DNA from: Rhodospirillaceae bacterium
GTDB taxonomy: Bacteria; Pseudomonadota; Alphaproteobacteria; Dongiales; Dongiaceae
Length of the DNA stretch: 64,000 bases
Direction: 5' to 3'
Assembly (NCBI GenBank): GCA_008012315.1
Contig: SSEL01000001.1
Coordinates: 186,001-250,000 of the forward strand
The translations under genes were made by a program, and so were the position numbers. Within the stretch, counting starts at the first letter, position 1. Every line of letters begins with the position of its first letter. The notes below the pieces were generated by a model, which was not told the DNA's origin, ran no database searches, and worked only from the letters and a program-made list of their open reading frames with translations. Shown piece after piece: positions 46,303 through 56,542 of the stretch.

Positions 46303-47346
46303 TCAGCGCGCCCGCTCGCGCAGCCGTCGGGCCGTGGCGGCGATCTCGATCAAGCCGCGACGGGTGATTGCCGCGCCCAACGCATGCTGACGCATCGTCA
46401 AGGCTTCGGTTTCCATCAATTGCTGCAAAGCAAGACCGATCGCTTGCGGCGACCAGATTCGGCAATGACGCTCGACACGCTGCCGCACCGGCCAGGGTAG
46501 AGGCGGGCGCTGGCTGGCATAAACCTGCTCGGCCTTTTCACCGGCACGCAAGCGCTCGAGGATCGGATGCAAGCGCAGGAAGTGGCGCGCCAGCGCGCGC
46601 AGCATGACGATCGGCGGCGTCTCGACGATGTTGCGATCGAATTGCCGGTCGAGCGCCTTGAGATCGCCGAGACAAACCGCATCGATCAGATTATCGAGCG
46701 CGAAAGCCGAACGGTCACCAATACAGGCGATGGCATCGGCCAGCGTGACCTCGCTCTTATCCTCGCCCTTATAGAGAATGAGCTTTTCGATCTCGGACCG
46801 CGTCACGCCGCGATCGCCGCCGAGACTCTGGCTGAGATAATCCAGCGCGTCCCGGGCGATGGCGAAGCCGGCTTCCTGCAACTGGCTGCGTACCAATCCC
46901 GCAAGGCTTTCCGCCTCATCGTGATAGCAGGCGATCGCCGCCGCATGCGCGCTCGTCTCGAACAGCTTGCGCAGGCTTGACTTGCTGGCGAGCTCCTGGC
47001 CTTCGACGACAACCAGCGTATGTTCCGAGTTGCGATGCTGCTCCAGCAGGCTCGCGACCGCCTCGCTGATGGCATCGCCGGCGCCGCTGATGCGCACCAC
47101 GCGGCGTCCGCCGAGCATGCCGATCGCCTGGGCTTCGTCGATCAATCGGACGGGATCGGATTTCACCTGGTCGTTGGTCATCTCGACGACGCGGAACGGA
47201 TCATCGAGGCTTTCGGCAACAATGCGGGTGAGCAGGCTGCCGCGCTCGCGCACCATGCCGCTATCCGGGCCGTAGATCAGCACTGCCGCGACACGCTGAT
47301 CCGGCTGTTTCAGGAAACGATCGATCTGGCCCCGGTCAAGCTTCAT
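46303..47346 (-). CDS. holA: DNA polymerase III delta subunit
   Basis: Clamp-loader delta subunit, which opens the beta ring. The roughly 348-residue protein has VAAVLIYGPDSGMVRERGSLL (degenerate P-loop-like region), a mid block LGGRRVVRISGAGD, and a late VMLRALARHFLRL. No Walker motifs, as expected of delta. It lies after lptE and converges with the PAS-like protein gene. The start is the MKLDRGQ ATG at 47346; MAM at 47352 is six bases upstream. Confidence 0.9.
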   Translation of the reverse strand: MKLDRGQIDRFLKQPDQRVAAVLIYGPDSGMVRERGSLLTRIVAESLDDPFRVVEMTNDQVKSDPVRLIDEAQAIGMLGGRRVVRISGAGDAISEAVASLLEQHRNSEHTLVVVEGQELASKSSLRKLFETSAHAAAIACYHDEAESLAGLVRSQLQEAGFAIARDALDYLSQSLGGDRGVTRSEIEKLILYKGEDKSEVTLADAIACIGDRSAFALDNLIDAVCLGDLKALDRQFDRNIVETPPIVMLRALARHFLRLHPILERLRAGEKAEQVYASQRPPLPWPVRQRVERHCRIWSPQAIGLALQQLMETEALTMRQHALGAAITRRGLIEIAATARRLRERAR

Positions 47347-47406
47347 CGCCAATCACAGATCTTCAGCCGGGCGGGCCATCATCGGGCAAACCAACGGCCG
47401 GCCGGC

Positions 47407-47973
47407 TCAAACTTCGGGATGGTTGGTGAAATAGACGGCAACGCGGGTCGTGATCATGTCCGCCAGTTGCTCGACGGCGCGGCGCTCAGCATCTTCTTTA
47501 GTGGCGATGTCGTTATAAGGATCATCCAGCGTATCGAAGCTGACGGAGATCCGCGAGCTCGCATTATTGAGCAGGCGCTGCTTGTCGTCCTTGGTTGGGA
47601 TGAGCGAGTAAACCGCCACGACCTTCAGGATCTTGTGCCGGACGTTTTCATCGGTATCGCCGGCGATCTCCCGCTCGTCCTGGCTGAGGCTGACGCTGAG
47701 ATAATAAGCCGCGACATCCGGCTGACCGGCGGGGTTCATGCGGTCGCGCAGCCGGTTGTGCAGTTCCTGCCCGATGCGATCCGCGATCGGGTCGATCCTG
47801 ATCTGCGCCAGCTTGGTCTTGGTGACGCCGCCCGGCGTATCTGCGCCGGTTTCGCCATACATCGGCCGAAAGCCGCATCCGGCCAAGGTGACGCCACCGA
47901 AAACCAAGGCTGCCGCGGCCGTCAGGCAACGACGTCGCATTGCATTTACTGGCTGCTCAATTTTCGACTTCAT
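47407..47973 (-). CDS. lptE: LPS-assembly lipoprotein LptE
   Basis: Plug subunit of the LptD/LptE translocon in the outer membrane. The 188-residue lipoprotein has a signal ending in the lipobox GVTLAGCGFRPMYG (Cys near residue 34). It then has the family pattern with TKTKLAQIRIDPIADRIGQELHNRLRDRM and a C-terminal ITTRVAVYF stretch. The leuS-lptE-holA order is conserved in alphaproteobacteria. It lies 24 bp after leuS. Confidence 0.88.
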   Translation of the reverse strand: MKSKIEQPVNAMRRRCLTAAAALVFGGVTLAGCGFRPMYGETGADTPGGVTKTKLAQIRIDPIADRIGQELHNRLRDRMNPAGQPDVAAYYLSVSLSQDEREIAGDTDENVRHKILKVVAVYSLIPTKDDKQRLLNNASSRISVSFDTLDDPYNDIATKEDAERRAVEQLADMITTRVAVYFTNHPEV

Positions 47974-47997
47974 CAGGCTCTCACCCGGTGCTGGTTG

Positions 47998-50577
47998 TTA
48001 AATGACGACGTTGATGACGCGGTTGGGAACGACGACCACCTTCTTCGGGGCTTTGCCGTCCAGGGCACGCCGAACATTGGCATCGCCCAAGGCGCGGCGT
48101 TCCGCTTCCGCCTTGTCCAGGTCGCGCGGCAGCTCCAGCGTGGCGCGCAGCTTGCCGTTGACCTGAACCGCCACCGTGACGCTCTCATCCTTGACCAGCG
48201 CGGGATCGATTTCCGGCCAGGCGGTTTCCGCGACCAATCCGCTTTGGCCCAGCCGCGCCCATAGCTCTTCGGCGAGATGCGGCATGGCGGGGCTGATGAG
48301 CAGCACCAGGACGCGCAAGGCTTCCGCGCGCACGGCCAGGCCGCGGGCATCGGTCAGGGCCGCATCCTTGACATCGCTCAAAGCGTTGGCAAGTTCGTAG
48401 ATCCGGGCGACCGCGCGATTGAACCGGAACTTCTCGATATCGTCGGTGACGCCGGCCACGGTCTTATGCACGGTCCGGCGCAATGCCAGCGCATCGGCCG
48501 GCACGTTGCCGCCAGGCAGGCTGCTGAGGCCGGCAAGACCCGGATGGGCGGTCATCCAGCCATCGACCAGGCGCCAGATGCGCTGGGTAAACCGCCAGGC
48601 ACCTTCCACGCCGGCCTCGGTCCATTCCATATCCCGCTCCGGCGGGCTGTCGGAGATGATGAACCAGCGCGCCGTATCGGCGCCGTAGGTTTCGATGATG
48701 TAGCTCGGGTCGACGACGTTCTTCTTCGACTTCGACATCTTTTCCGAGCGGCCAACCGTGACGGCGCCGCCGTCCTTGACCGAGACCAGCTTGCTGCCGT
48801 CCTTCTTCAGGTCCTGCGGCAGCAGCCAATTGCCGGCGGCATCCTTATAGGTCTCATGACAGACCATGCCTTGGGTAAACAGGCCGGCGAAGGGCTCGTC
48901 GATGCCGACATAGCCCACGGCCTTCATGGCGCGGTTGAAAAAGCGCGAATAGAGCAGATGCAGCACCGCATGCTCGATGCCGCCGATATACTGGTCGACC
49001 GGAAGCCAGTAATCGACTTCGCTGCGATCCACCGGCGCATCGCTGCGCGGGCTGCAGAAGCGGCCGAAATACCAGCTGCTTTCAATGAAGGTATCGAAGG
49101 TATCGGTTTCCCGCCGGGCCGGCTTGCCGCAGGCCGGGCAATCGACATGCTTCCAGGTCGGGTGATGCTCCAGCGGATTGCCCGGTTTGTCGAAGGTGAC
49201 ATCCTCCGGCAGCTTGACCGGCAGGTCCGATTTCGGCACCGGGACGATGCCGCAGGCAGCGCAATGGATGACCGGGATCGGGCAGCCCCAATAACGCTGG
49301 CGGCTGACGCCCCAGTCGCGCAGGCGATAGACCGTGGTGCCCTGGCCGGCGCCAAGTTCCTCCAGGCGCTTGACGGCGGCGGCCTTGGCGCCGGGCACAT
49401 CGAGCCCGTTCAGGAAATCGGAATTGACGATGACGCCGTCATCGGTGAAGGCGGTATCGGTGATCTTGAACGTCGCCGCATCCTGGTCGCGCGGGCAGAC
49501 GACGGGCTTCACCGGCAGCTTGTATTTGTTGGCGAAGTCAAGGTCGCGCTGGTCATGGGCCGGGCAGCCGAAGATGGCGCCGGTGCCGTAATCCATCAGC
49601 ACGAAATTGGCGACATAGAGTGGCAGTTCCCAGCCGTCGACGAAGGGATGCATCGCCTTCAGGCCGGTGTCGTAGCCCTTCTTTTCGGCAGCTTCCAAGG
49701 TGGCTTCGCTGGTGCCCATCCGGTTGCATTCGGCGATGAATTCCGCCAGTGCGGGATCCTTGGCGGCGAGTTCGGCCGCCAGCGGATGGTTCGGCGAAAT
49801 GCCGCAGAAGGCCGCGCCGAACAACGTATCCGGGCGGGTGGTGAAAACCTCCAGCTTGTCGCTGCGGCCGGCCAGGCTGAAGAAGACGCGGGCGCCCTGC
49901 GATTTGCCGATCCAGTTTTCCTGCATGATCCGCACCTTGGCCGGCCAGCGGTCCAGGCTGTCCAAGGCGGTCAGCAGCTCATCGGAATAATCGGTGATCT
50001 TGAAGAACCACTGGGCCAGCTTGCGCTTCTCGACCAGGGCGCCGGAACGCCAGCCGCGTCCGTCGATCACCTGCTCGTTGGCAAGCACGGTCTGATCCAC
50101 CGGGTCCCAGTTGACCCAGCTTTCCTTGCGATAGACCAGGCCGCGTTCGAGGAATTCCAGGAACATCCGCTGTTCATGGCGGTAGTATTCGGGGTGGCAG
50201 GTGGCGATTTCCCGTGACCAATCCAGCGACAGGCCCATGCCCTTGAGCTGGTCGCGCATGGTGGCGATATTCTCGAAGGTCCACTTGGCCGGATGCACGC
50301 CCTGGCTGATCGCGGCATTTTCCGCCGGCAAGCCGAAGGCATCCCAGCCCATGGGATGCAGGACATTGAAGCCCCGGGCCCGCTTATAGCGCGCAACGAC
50401 ATCGCCCATCGTGTAGTTGCGCACATGGCCCATATGGATGCGGCCCGACGGATAGGGAAACATCTCCAGCACATAATATTTGGGCTTGGATTTGTCGGTG
50501 CCGGCGGCAAAGCAATCTTTCGCCGTCCAAGCGGCCTGCCACTTCTTCTCGGTTTCCTGAAAATTGTAACGGGACAT
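47998..50577 (-). CDS. leuS: Leucyl-tRNA synthetase
   Basis: Class I synthetase that charges tRNA-Leu. The 859-residue protein has the HIGH-like [15 protein letters not shown] near residue 45, a CP1 editing domain ([16 protein letters not shown]) and the KMSKSKK motif near residue 618. Two CxxC pairs occur, HCAACG and DCPACG. The gene is followed by lptE and holA in one minus-strand run. Confidence 0.96.
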   Translation of the reverse strand: MSRYNFQETEKKWQAAWTAKDCFAAGTDKSKPKYYVLEMFPYPSGRIHMGHVRNYTMGDVVARYKRARGFNVLHPMGWDAFGLPAENAAISQGVHPAKWTFENIATMRDQLKGMGLSLDWSREIATCHPEYYRHEQRMFLEFLERGLVYRKESWVNWDPVDQTVLANEQVIDGRGWRSGALVEKRKLAQWFFKITDYSDELLTALDSLDRWPAKVRIMQENWIGKSQGARVFFSLAGRSDKLEVFTTRPDTLFGAAFCGISPNHPLAAELAAKDPALAEFIAECNRMGTSEATLEAAEKKGYDTGLKAMHPFVDGWELPLYVANFVLMDYGTGAIFGCPAHDQRDLDFANKYKLPVKPVVCPRDQDAATFKITDTAFTDDGVIVNSDFLNGLDVPGAKAAAVKRLEELGAGQGTTVYRLRDWGVSRQRYWGCPIPVIHCAACGIVPVPKSDLPVKLPEDVTFDKPGNPLEHHPTWKHVDCPACGKPARRETDTFDTFIESSWYFGRFCSPRSDAPVDRSEVDYWLPVDQYIGGIEHAVLHLLYSRFFNRAMKAVGYVGIDEPFAGLFTQGMVCHETYKDAAGNWLLPQDLKKDGSKLVSVKDGGAVTVGRSEKMSKSKKNVVDPSYIIETYGADTARWFIISDSPPERDMEWTEAGVEGAWRFTQRIWRLVDGWMTAHPGLAGLSSLPGGNVPADALALRRTVHKTVAGVTDDIEKFRFNRAVARIYELANALSDVKDAALTDARGLAVRAEALRVLVLLISPAMPHLAEELWARLGQSGLVAETAWPEIDPALVKDESVTVAVQVNGKLRATLELPRDLDKAEAERRALGDANVRRALDGKAPKKVVVVPNRVINVVI

Positions 50578-50652
50578 CGTCGCTCAATCGCGCTTCAAAT
50601 CTATAACGGGTCGCGGCTGCCATGGCGCCGCGGCCTGTCTTGTTCCAGAAGG

Positions 50653-50676
50653 GCCGGTCGGGTCGAGCCGACCGGC
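50653..50676. repeat. Hairpin between leuS and the DUF3576 gene
   Basis: A perfect 9-bp stem GCCGGTCGG / CCGACCGGC with a 6-base loop. It lies 41 bases past the DUF3576 stop codon on the minus strand. No T-run follows on either strand, so it is not a classical terminator; it may slow RNA decay or set a processing site. Confidence 0.6.
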
Positions 50677-50716
50677 ATTGGACGAGACCGGACCATGTGA
50701 TCCGATCTCCGGCTGA

Positions 50717-51274
50717 TTACTGCCTGCTGGCCTGGCGCAGCTCACGCGCTTTGGTCAGGATGGCGTTCTCAAGATCGGTCGAGGTGTTGAGCGCTACCAG
50801 CGCATCGACCCACTGGCCGCCTTGGTTCTGCTGGCGAAAGACCGAGGCGCGGATGCCATCGGCGCGCAGCGCACGGCCGAGAATATAGACATTGACCTTG
50901 AATCGCTCTTCCGGCGTCTGCGGCGGCGTATACCAGTCGGTGATGATGACGCCACCGAACGGGTCGGCCGAGACCAGCGGCATGAAAGATACGGTATCCA
51001 GGGAGGCGCGCCAGAGCAGATTATTGACCCCAATGCCGCCGGTTGCACCGTCTTCCTTGCCCTGGCCGGTGCCACCAAAGACACCGCCTTCGCCGAAAAC
51101 GCTGCCGCGTTCGGCATCGCTGTAAACCGGGCCCTGGTCGCCGGGTTGGCGCGGCACCGGATATTTTTCCTCGCCGCCCAGATCGACATTGCAGCCGGCG
51201 ACGGCCAAGCCAAAAACGGCCAGTATCGCCAGCGGTCGCAGGCGCTTGGCGCTGAATCCGGAGTGAAAATTCAT
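50717..51274 (-). CDS. DUF3576 lipoprotein
   Basis: A 185-residue lipoprotein with signal peptide and lipobox FGLAVAGC (Cys near residue 26). It then has the DUF3576 pattern: EGGVFGG, GIGVNNLLWRASLDTVSFMPLVSADPFGGVIITDWYTPP, and FKVNVYILGRALRADGIRASVFRQ. Probably attached to the outer membrane on the periplasmic side. In many Rhodospirillales it sits immediately upstream of leuS, as here. Longer starts exist (51301). Confidence 0.82.
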   Translation of the reverse strand: MNFHSGFSAKRLRPLAILAVFGLAVAGCNVDLGGEEKYPVPRQPGDQGPVYSDAERGSVFGEGGVFGGTGQGKEDGATGGIGVNNLLWRASLDTVSFMPLVSADPFGGVIITDWYTPPQTPEERFKVNVYILGRALRADGIRASVFRQQNQGGQWVDALVALNTSTDLENAILTKARELRQASRQ

Positions 51275-51579
51275 ATTGACGGCTTTCCCAAGCTTACCCA
51301 TAAGACGCCGAACAGGCACGGTTTTCCCCCCGGTTCTTTGCCGCGCGACGCGCCTTGGCAAAATATGGCCAAAGAGGTACGCGAAATCACGCGCTTAGGT
51401 CAAGCGCGCGGTTGGCGTGGGGGCGGCTATGTCTATCATCTTACGGCTGCGCCAAACCGGCGATATCAAGGGCAATTGTCCAGGTCGGGCCGGTCACGTT
51501 TGGGACTATGTTGGGACCATGGGCGTCGGCGGAGTGGGTGGCGTGATGGGCCGCGATATTGAAACGGGATCGGACCGAT

Positions 51580-52413
51580 ATGGGCAAAATCATCTGGCTC
51601 GCCAGTTATCCGAAATCCGGCAACACTTGGATGCGTGCCTTCCTGCACAATCTGCTGCGCGATCCGCCGGAAGGTTACGATATCAACAAGATCACCGATT
51701 TCTCGTTCAGCGATTCAACCATTCATATCTTTAAGCCGTTCCTCACCAAACCTTGGACGGAATGGACCGTCGGCGACGTTGCCAATGCGCGCTGGCACGC
51801 GCAGCGTTACATCTGTACCCGACGGCTGGATGACACCTTCGTCAAAACCCATAACGCGCTGATCGAATATATGGGCAAGCCGATGATCTATCCGGAGTTT
51901 ACCGCCGGATCGATCTACATCATCCGCAATCCCCTGGATGTGGTGATTTCGCTGGCGCATCACTATGCGGTCGATATGGATGAAGCGGTGGAAATCATCA
52001 ATCGACCGGATAACGGCACCCGCAACACCGACCAGATGGTCTACGAGATCCATCGAAGCTGGGAACTGCATGTCGCAAGCTGGACCACGCATGTGGTCCC
52101 CGGCATGCTGACGGTGCGCTATGAGGATATGCTGGAGAAGCCGCGGCAAACCTTCAGCAAGGTCACCAAATTCCTCGGCCTGAAGCCCACCCCCGACCGC
52201 TTGATGCGCGCCATCAAGAATTCTTCCTTCGAAAAGCTCCGGGGACAGGAAGACAAATCGGGTTTCCAGGAGCGCCCCCCGAAAGCCGAAAAATTCTTCC
52301 GGTCGGGCAAATCCGGGCAGTGGAAGAACGTCCTCACTCAGGATCAGGTGGACCGCATCGTCGCCACCAATAAAGAGCAGATGAAGCGCTTCGGTTACTG
52401 GCCATTGAAATAG
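51580..52413 (+). CDS. Sulfotransferase domain protein
   Basis: A 277-residue protein of the sulfotransferase fold. The PAPS 5'-phosphosulfate loop YPKSGNTWMR lies near residue 10, and the 3'-phosphate segment SIYIIRNPLDVVISLAHHY near residue 118. A FVKTHNA block in between matches the family catalytic region. The acceptor is unknown; polysaccharide or metabolite sulfation is possible. A TTG seven codons upstream (51559) is the alternative start. Confidence 0.88.
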   Translation: MGKIIWLASYPKSGNTWMRAFLHNLLRDPPEGYDINKITDFSFSDSTIHIFKPFLTKPWTEWTVGDVANARWHAQRYICTRRLDDTFVKTHNALIEYMGKPMIYPEFTAGSIYIIRNPLDVVISLAHHYAVDMDEAVEIINRPDNGTRNTDQMVYEIHRSWELHVASWTTHVVPGMLTVRYEDMLEKPRQTFSKVTKFLGLKPTPDRLMRAIKNSSFEKLRGQEDKSGFQERPPKAEKFFRSGKSGQWKNVLTQDQVDRIVATNKEQMKRFGYWPLK

Positions 52414-52830
52414 CCGGGAAAACGATCTTCCCCTCAGCCCTTCGGGCGTCATCTCCATATATCGGCCCGCTTTGCTTGGTTGCGCCCTGAGCGGGAGTGG
52501 CGCTGCCTGCGCCGATTCCTGGTGGTATCTCCATTTTTCACAGGTCGCCAAGATTTGCCGCGATTTGCAAACTATCGATATCACGACATAAATATGTAAT
52601 GTGCATTGTTACATATTTACGCAATATCGTTTGTTTCCAATATATTACAAAAAGTTGCTAAAAAGCCACAGGCATCGTCCTTTGTCGGATTTAAGCAATC
52701 GACTGCTTTGACACCCACCCCGATTTTGGACAAGGTCTGACCAACCGAAACGGGCGCTGCCAGGCAATAACAGGGGACAGCCGTCGGAATCCGTGGCTCG
52801 GTTGCGACCGACAAACTGGGGAATCTCACG
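52414..52830 (+). promoter_or_regulatory. AT-rich regulatory region of the first porin
   Basis: A 417-bp gene-free region, markedly AT-rich at 52560-52680 against the GC-rich surroundings. It contains an 11-bp inverted repeat at 52589-52619 and a TTGACA hexamer at 52708-52713 without a clear -10. The second porin also has an upstream TTGACA (54247-54252), so shared control is possible. The leader near the start codon, CTGGGGAATCTCACG, is similar in both genes. Confidence 0.5.
52589..52619. promoter_or_regulatory. Palindromic operator candidate upstream of the first porin
   Basis: Perfect 11-bp arms TAAATATGTAA / TTACATATTTA with a 9-base spacer. Such AT-rich palindromes often bind dimeric regulators. 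It lies about 210 bp before the porin start. A factor cannot be named. Confidence 0.6.
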
Positions 52831-53967
52831 ATGAAGAAAGTCCTTTTGGGCAGCACCACGCTGCTCGCGGCGGGTTTGCTGGCAAGCCCGGCCTTTGCTG
52901 CCGACGGCATCAAGCTCAATCTCGGCGGCTTTTTCCGCACCGCCGTGCTGGTGAATATCGATGACCACGGCAACGGCGATCTCGGCGACAACCGTTATAA
53001 CGACGGTGTGTTCTCCGACGGCGAAATCTATTTCATGGGTAAGACGAAGCTCGATAACGGCATCACCGTCGGCGCCCGCGTCGAACTCGAAGCCGAGCAG
53101 GCGAACGACCAGATCGACGCCGCCTATGCCTTCTTCCAGGGCGGTTTCGGTGAATTCCGCATCGGCACGCTGTCGGGCGCTCTGGGCGGCTTCTGCGTGA
53201 CACCGGTCGGCGGCACCACCAATTTCGGCGCGTTCACGCAGAACCAGGTCATCAACAACGCCAATCAGGGCCTGCCGAACAATCGCGCCGCCATCTGCCG
53301 CAGCGTCGATGGCATGATCGGCTCGGACAAAAGCGAAAAGCTCGTCTACATGACGCCGAATTTCGGTGGCTTTCAGCTGGCCGTGTCCTGGGCGCCGAAT
53401 GGCGGGCATGAATCCGCGGAAGTGACCGACTTCCACAGCGGCATGCCGGCCGCCGTGGACGGCGAACAGCGTAATATCCTTGATGCCTATGCCATGTTTA
53501 CCCGCGATTTCGACGGTTGGGGCATCCAGTGGGGCGGCGGCGGCTCCTGGGCCACCTCAATGGGCGGCAATCCGGGTGACAACCAGAAGAAGGGCGCTTT
53601 CTACCAGAGCGGCCTCAACCTGACCTTCGGCAACTTCTCGATCGGTGGCGGTTTCGAATATATGCAAAACGTCATCCAGAAGGCCGACTATCATGACGAC
53701 TTCTGGGTCGCCGGCGGCGGCATGGCCTATAAGATCGACGCCTATACGGTCGGTCTGCAGTACAGCCATAACCAGGGCGATTACACCGACGACGGCGTGG
53801 AGCGTAAAACCAACACGATGGCGTTGACCGGCAAATATGCCATGGGCCCGGGCATCAGCCTGGACGGCACCCTCCAGTACACCTGGGCGGATGGCGACAA
53901 CGGCGACGCCGCGCATGGCGGCTATGATTCCGTCGGCATCGGCCTCGGTACGGCGTTCAACTTCTAA
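52831..53967 (+). CDS. Outer-membrane porin, paralogue 1
   Basis: A 378-residue porin with a signal peptide (KKVLLGSTTLLAAGLLASPAFAADG, cleaved after AFA) and a beta-barrel rich in alternating aromatic and Gly/Asp residues, ending in a C-terminal Phe (GLGTAFNF), the outer-membrane insertion signal. Clearly a paralogue of the next gene: the N-terminal LGGFFRTAVLVNIDD, VCVTPVGGTTNFGAF-type and GMPxxVDGEQRNI regions are nearly identical. Probably a trimeric general porin. GGGGAA precedes the ATG. Confidence 0.9.
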   Translation: MKKVLLGSTTLLAAGLLASPAFAADGIKLNLGGFFRTAVLVNIDDHGNGDLGDNRYNDGVFSDGEIYFMGKTKLDNGITVGARVELEAEQANDQIDAAYAFFQGGFGEFRIGTLSGALGGFCVTPVGGTTNFGAFTQNQVINNANQGLPNNRAAICRSVDGMIGSDKSEKLVYMTPNFGGFQLAVSWAPNGGHESAEVTDFHSGMPAAVDGEQRNILDAYAMFTRDFDGWGIQWGGGGSWATSMGGNPGDNQKKGAFYQSGLNLTFGNFSIGGGFEYMQNVIQKADYHDDFWVAGGGMAYKIDAYTVGLQYSHNQGDYTDDGVERKTNTMALTGKYAMGPGISLDGTLQYTWADGDNGDAAHGGYDSVGIGLGTAFNF

Positions 53968-54429
53968 GAGCCGGGTCGACCGGGCGGAATAGCCGCCCGG
54001 CCACTTCCCTGAATGCCGCTTTCTTAAGTACCTGCGAATCGAGTCGGGAGGTTGGGTGTTTCCGCGCCGAATCTCCCGCCCCTGACAAGGAGGAGAAACT
54101 CCCGCGAAATCCAGCAAAAGCAGCCCTATTCAGCCCAGATATCACTTGAGCATTTCCAGCCAAGTTTATGATTCAATGTGGAGTCTTTCCCTGTGGCGTA
54201 ACTGCCACAGTCGGGGAAAAATGCCACAGCATTTGCTTTAATTGGTTTGACACTCTTCGGGCTTTCCGCAAAGTTATCGCAGTTCGCTGGCCTAAAGGCC
54301 GTTTGGTCGATTTCACCGTCACCGGTGCTTGTTGCTCGGTGAAACCCGCTGAACAGACCGGCTTGCGAACGAGGGGCATCCGGTGTCGAAAAGGCGCCGG
54401 TGGCAATCGCAAACTTAGGGAATCTCGAG
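53968..54429 (+). promoter_or_regulatory. Inter-porin region with hairpins
   Basis: A 462-bp stretch. An 8-bp stem CCGGGCGG/CCGCCCGG lies just after porin 1 (53980-54000) without a T-run. A longer hairpin at about 54187-54218 pairs TTTCCC-TGTGGC with GCCACA-GTC-GGGGAAA around GTAACT. A TTGACA lies at 54247-54252. A leader RNA or an attenuator is possible for porin 2. Confidence 0.45.
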
Positions 54430-55602
54430 ATGAAGAAAGTTCTCCTGGGAACATCGGCTCTGCTCGGCGCCGGCCTTGTGGCCAGCCCGGCTTTCGCCGC
54501 CGATGGGATCAAGTTGTCGCTGGGCGGTTTCTTCCGCACTGCTGTTCTCGTGAACATCGATGACGAAGGCAATGGCGATCTGGGTGACAACCGTTATGAC
54601 GACGGTGTGTTCTCCAACGGCGAAATCTATTTCCTCGGCAAGACCACGCTGGACAACGGCATCACCGTCGGCGCCCGCGTTGAATTGGAAGCCGAACAAT
54701 CTGGCGACCAGATCGACGCCGCCTATGCGTATTTCTCCGGCGGTTTCGGTGAACTCCGTATCGGTTCGCAGAACGGCGCCCTGATGTCGCTGTGCGTTAC
54801 CCCGGTGGGCGGCACCACCAATTTCGGTGCCTTCTCGCAGGACCAGGTGATCAACAACGCCTTCTCCGGCTACTCGGCTGGTATCTGCAACAGCGTCGAC
54901 GGTTTCGGCGACAATCTGAGCGGTGCCGACGCGACCCGTTCGCAGAAGATCGTTTACATCACCCCGAATTTCGGTGGCTTCCAGCTCGGCGTTTCCTGGT
55001 CGCCGAACGGCGGTCATGAAAGCACGCAGGTTAGCGGCTTCCACAGCGGTATGCCGGAATCGGTCGATGGCGAACAGCGCAACATCGTTGACGCCTATGC
55101 CAACTACACCCGCGACTTCGACGGCTGGGGCATCAATGCCGGCTTGGGCGGCAGCTGGACCCTGTCGACTGGCGGCAAGGGCAGTGGCGTCGACAAGAAC
55201 GACTACTATCAGGGTGGTTTGAACCTGACCTTCGGTAGCTTCTCGATCGGCGCGGCTGGCGAATACTACCATGACTATGCCAGCTTCGGTGATGACTCGT
55301 CGGGCGACGGCTGGGTTGTCGGCGGCGGTATGGCCTACAACATCGACGCCTGGACCGTCGGCTTGCAGTACAGCTACGCGGATTGGGAATTCACCCGTCG
55401 TGTTGATGACATTCCGCAGAACGACAACGACGACGACCGCAGGATCAACACCGTCGCGCTGAGTGGCAACTACGACATGGGCCCCGGCATCTCTCTCGAT
55501 GCCACTGTGCAGTATGTCTGGGCGAATGCCGATGGCGGTCACACCAACGGCGACAACTACAACTCGCTGGGTATCGGCCTCGGTACGGCGTTCAACTTCT
55601 AA
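54430..55602 (+). CDS. Outer-membrane porin, paralogue 2
   Basis: A 390-residue porin with signal peptide KKVLLGTSALLGAGLVASPAFA and the C-terminal GLGTAFNF. It is slightly longer than its neighbour because of a larger loop (residues about 150-175 and near 325). The start at 54430 aligns with the paralogue; an upstream in-frame ATG (54400) would break the signal peptide. A strong terminator follows. The tandem arrangement suggests duplication and divergence of surface loops. Confidence 0.9.
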   Translation: MKKVLLGTSALLGAGLVASPAFAADGIKLSLGGFFRTAVLVNIDDEGNGDLGDNRYDDGVFSNGEIYFLGKTTLDNGITVGARVELEAEQSGDQIDAAYAYFSGGFGELRIGSQNGALMSLCVTPVGGTTNFGAFSQDQVINNAFSGYSAGICNSVDGFGDNLSGADATRSQKIVYITPNFGGFQLGVSWSPNGGHESTQVSGFHSGMPESVDGEQRNIVDAYANYTRDFDGWGINAGLGGSWTLSTGGKGSGVDKNDYYQGGLNLTFGSFSIGAAGEYYHDYASFGDDSSGDGWVVGGGMAYNIDAWTVGLQYSYADWEFTRRVDDIPQNDNDDDRRINTVALSGNYDMGPGISLDATVQYVWANADGGHTNGDNYNSLGIGLGTAFNF

Positions 55603-55642
55603 GCTGTGTCGTCAGACATCAGTCTTTGAAGACGAAGTCTGG

Positions 55643-55671
55643 AAGGGAGCGGCTTGCCGCTCCCTTTCTCT
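55643..55671 (+). terminator. Intrinsic terminator after porin 2
   Basis: A GC-rich stem AAGGGAGCGG / CCGCTCCCTT around CTTG, followed by TCTCTTT. It ends the porin transcript before yggS. Confidence 0.85.
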
Positions 55672-55827
55672 TTGCGGCATCGCTGCCTATCTGTCTGAAC
55701 GCCAGCCCTTTTTCATCAGGCCCGGTCGTGATATGCGGTTAAGCTGACCGCTCGCCGGGACATGCGCTCTTGTCTCAAATGCCGTGCCCCCGGGATATGG
55801 TGCTCGCTTGTCTCAGATAGGTCCATC

Positions 55828-56532
55828 GTGAGCATTGCCGATAATCTTGCGGAAATCCGCGATCAGATTCGCCGAACGGCTCTGGAATGGCAGCGCGATC
55901 CCGCGGATATCCGGCTGATCGCGGTGTCGAAAACCAATCCGGCCGAGGCCGTCGCCGAAGCGATCGCCGCCGGCCAGGCCGTGTTCGGTGAAAACCGCGT
56001 GCAGGAAGCCGCGGGCAAATTCCCCGCCTTGCGGGCATCGCTGCCGTCGGATCGCAGCCTGCAGCTTCATCTGATCGGTCCGTTGCAGACCAACAAGGTG
56101 AAGGACGCGATCGCGCTGTTCGATGTCATTCAAAGTCTGGACCGGGAAAAACTCGCCGTGGCCCTGGCCGGTGAAATGGCCCGCCAGAGCAAGCGGCCGG
56201 ATCTCTTCATCCAGGTGAATACCGGCGAAGAGGCGCAAAAGGCGGGCATCGGGCCGCGCGATGCCGATGCTTTCATCCGCCATTGCCGGGACGACCTGAA
56301 CCTGCCAATCCGCGGCTTGATGTGCATTCCGCCGGCCGATCAACATCCGGCGCCGCATTTTGCTTTGCTGCGTGAAATTGCCCGCCGTCATCAATTGACG
56401 GAGCTCAGCATGGGGATGAGCAGCGACTACACGCTCGCTATCCAATTTGGAGCGACTTATCTCCGCGTCGGCACGGCAATTTTTGGCGCCCGGCCACCGC
56501 TGAAAGAGCAAGCGTCCGGCAAACCGGACTGA
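55828..56532 (+). CDS. PLP homeostasis protein YggS family
   Basis: A 234-residue PLP-binding barrel protein. The PLP lysine lies in LIAVSKTNP. FGENRVQEA and a late GMSSDYTLAIQFGATYLRVGTAIFG complete the family signature. It keeps the pyridoxal phosphate pool balanced; no enzymatic reaction is known. The GTG start at 55828 follows AGGT; a longer ATG-started frame from 55762 lacks homology in its first 22 residues. Confidence 0.92.
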   Translation: MSIADNLAEIRDQIRRTALEWQRDPADIRLIAVSKTNPAEAVAEAIAAGQAVFGENRVQEAAGKFPALRASLPSDRSLQLHLIGPLQTNKVKDAIALFDVIQSLDREKLAVALAGEMARQSKRPDLFIQVNTGEEAQKAGIGPRDADAFIRHCRDDLNLPIRGLMCIPPADQHPAPHFALLREIARRHQLTELSMGMSSDYTLAIQFGATYLRVGTAIFGARPPLKEQASGKPD

Positions 56533-56542
56533 TTTCGCGCCC

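Noticed and set aside
48277-50217. Long plus-strand frame opposite leuS
   Set aside because: Antisense shadow of a gene with complete synthetase motifs.
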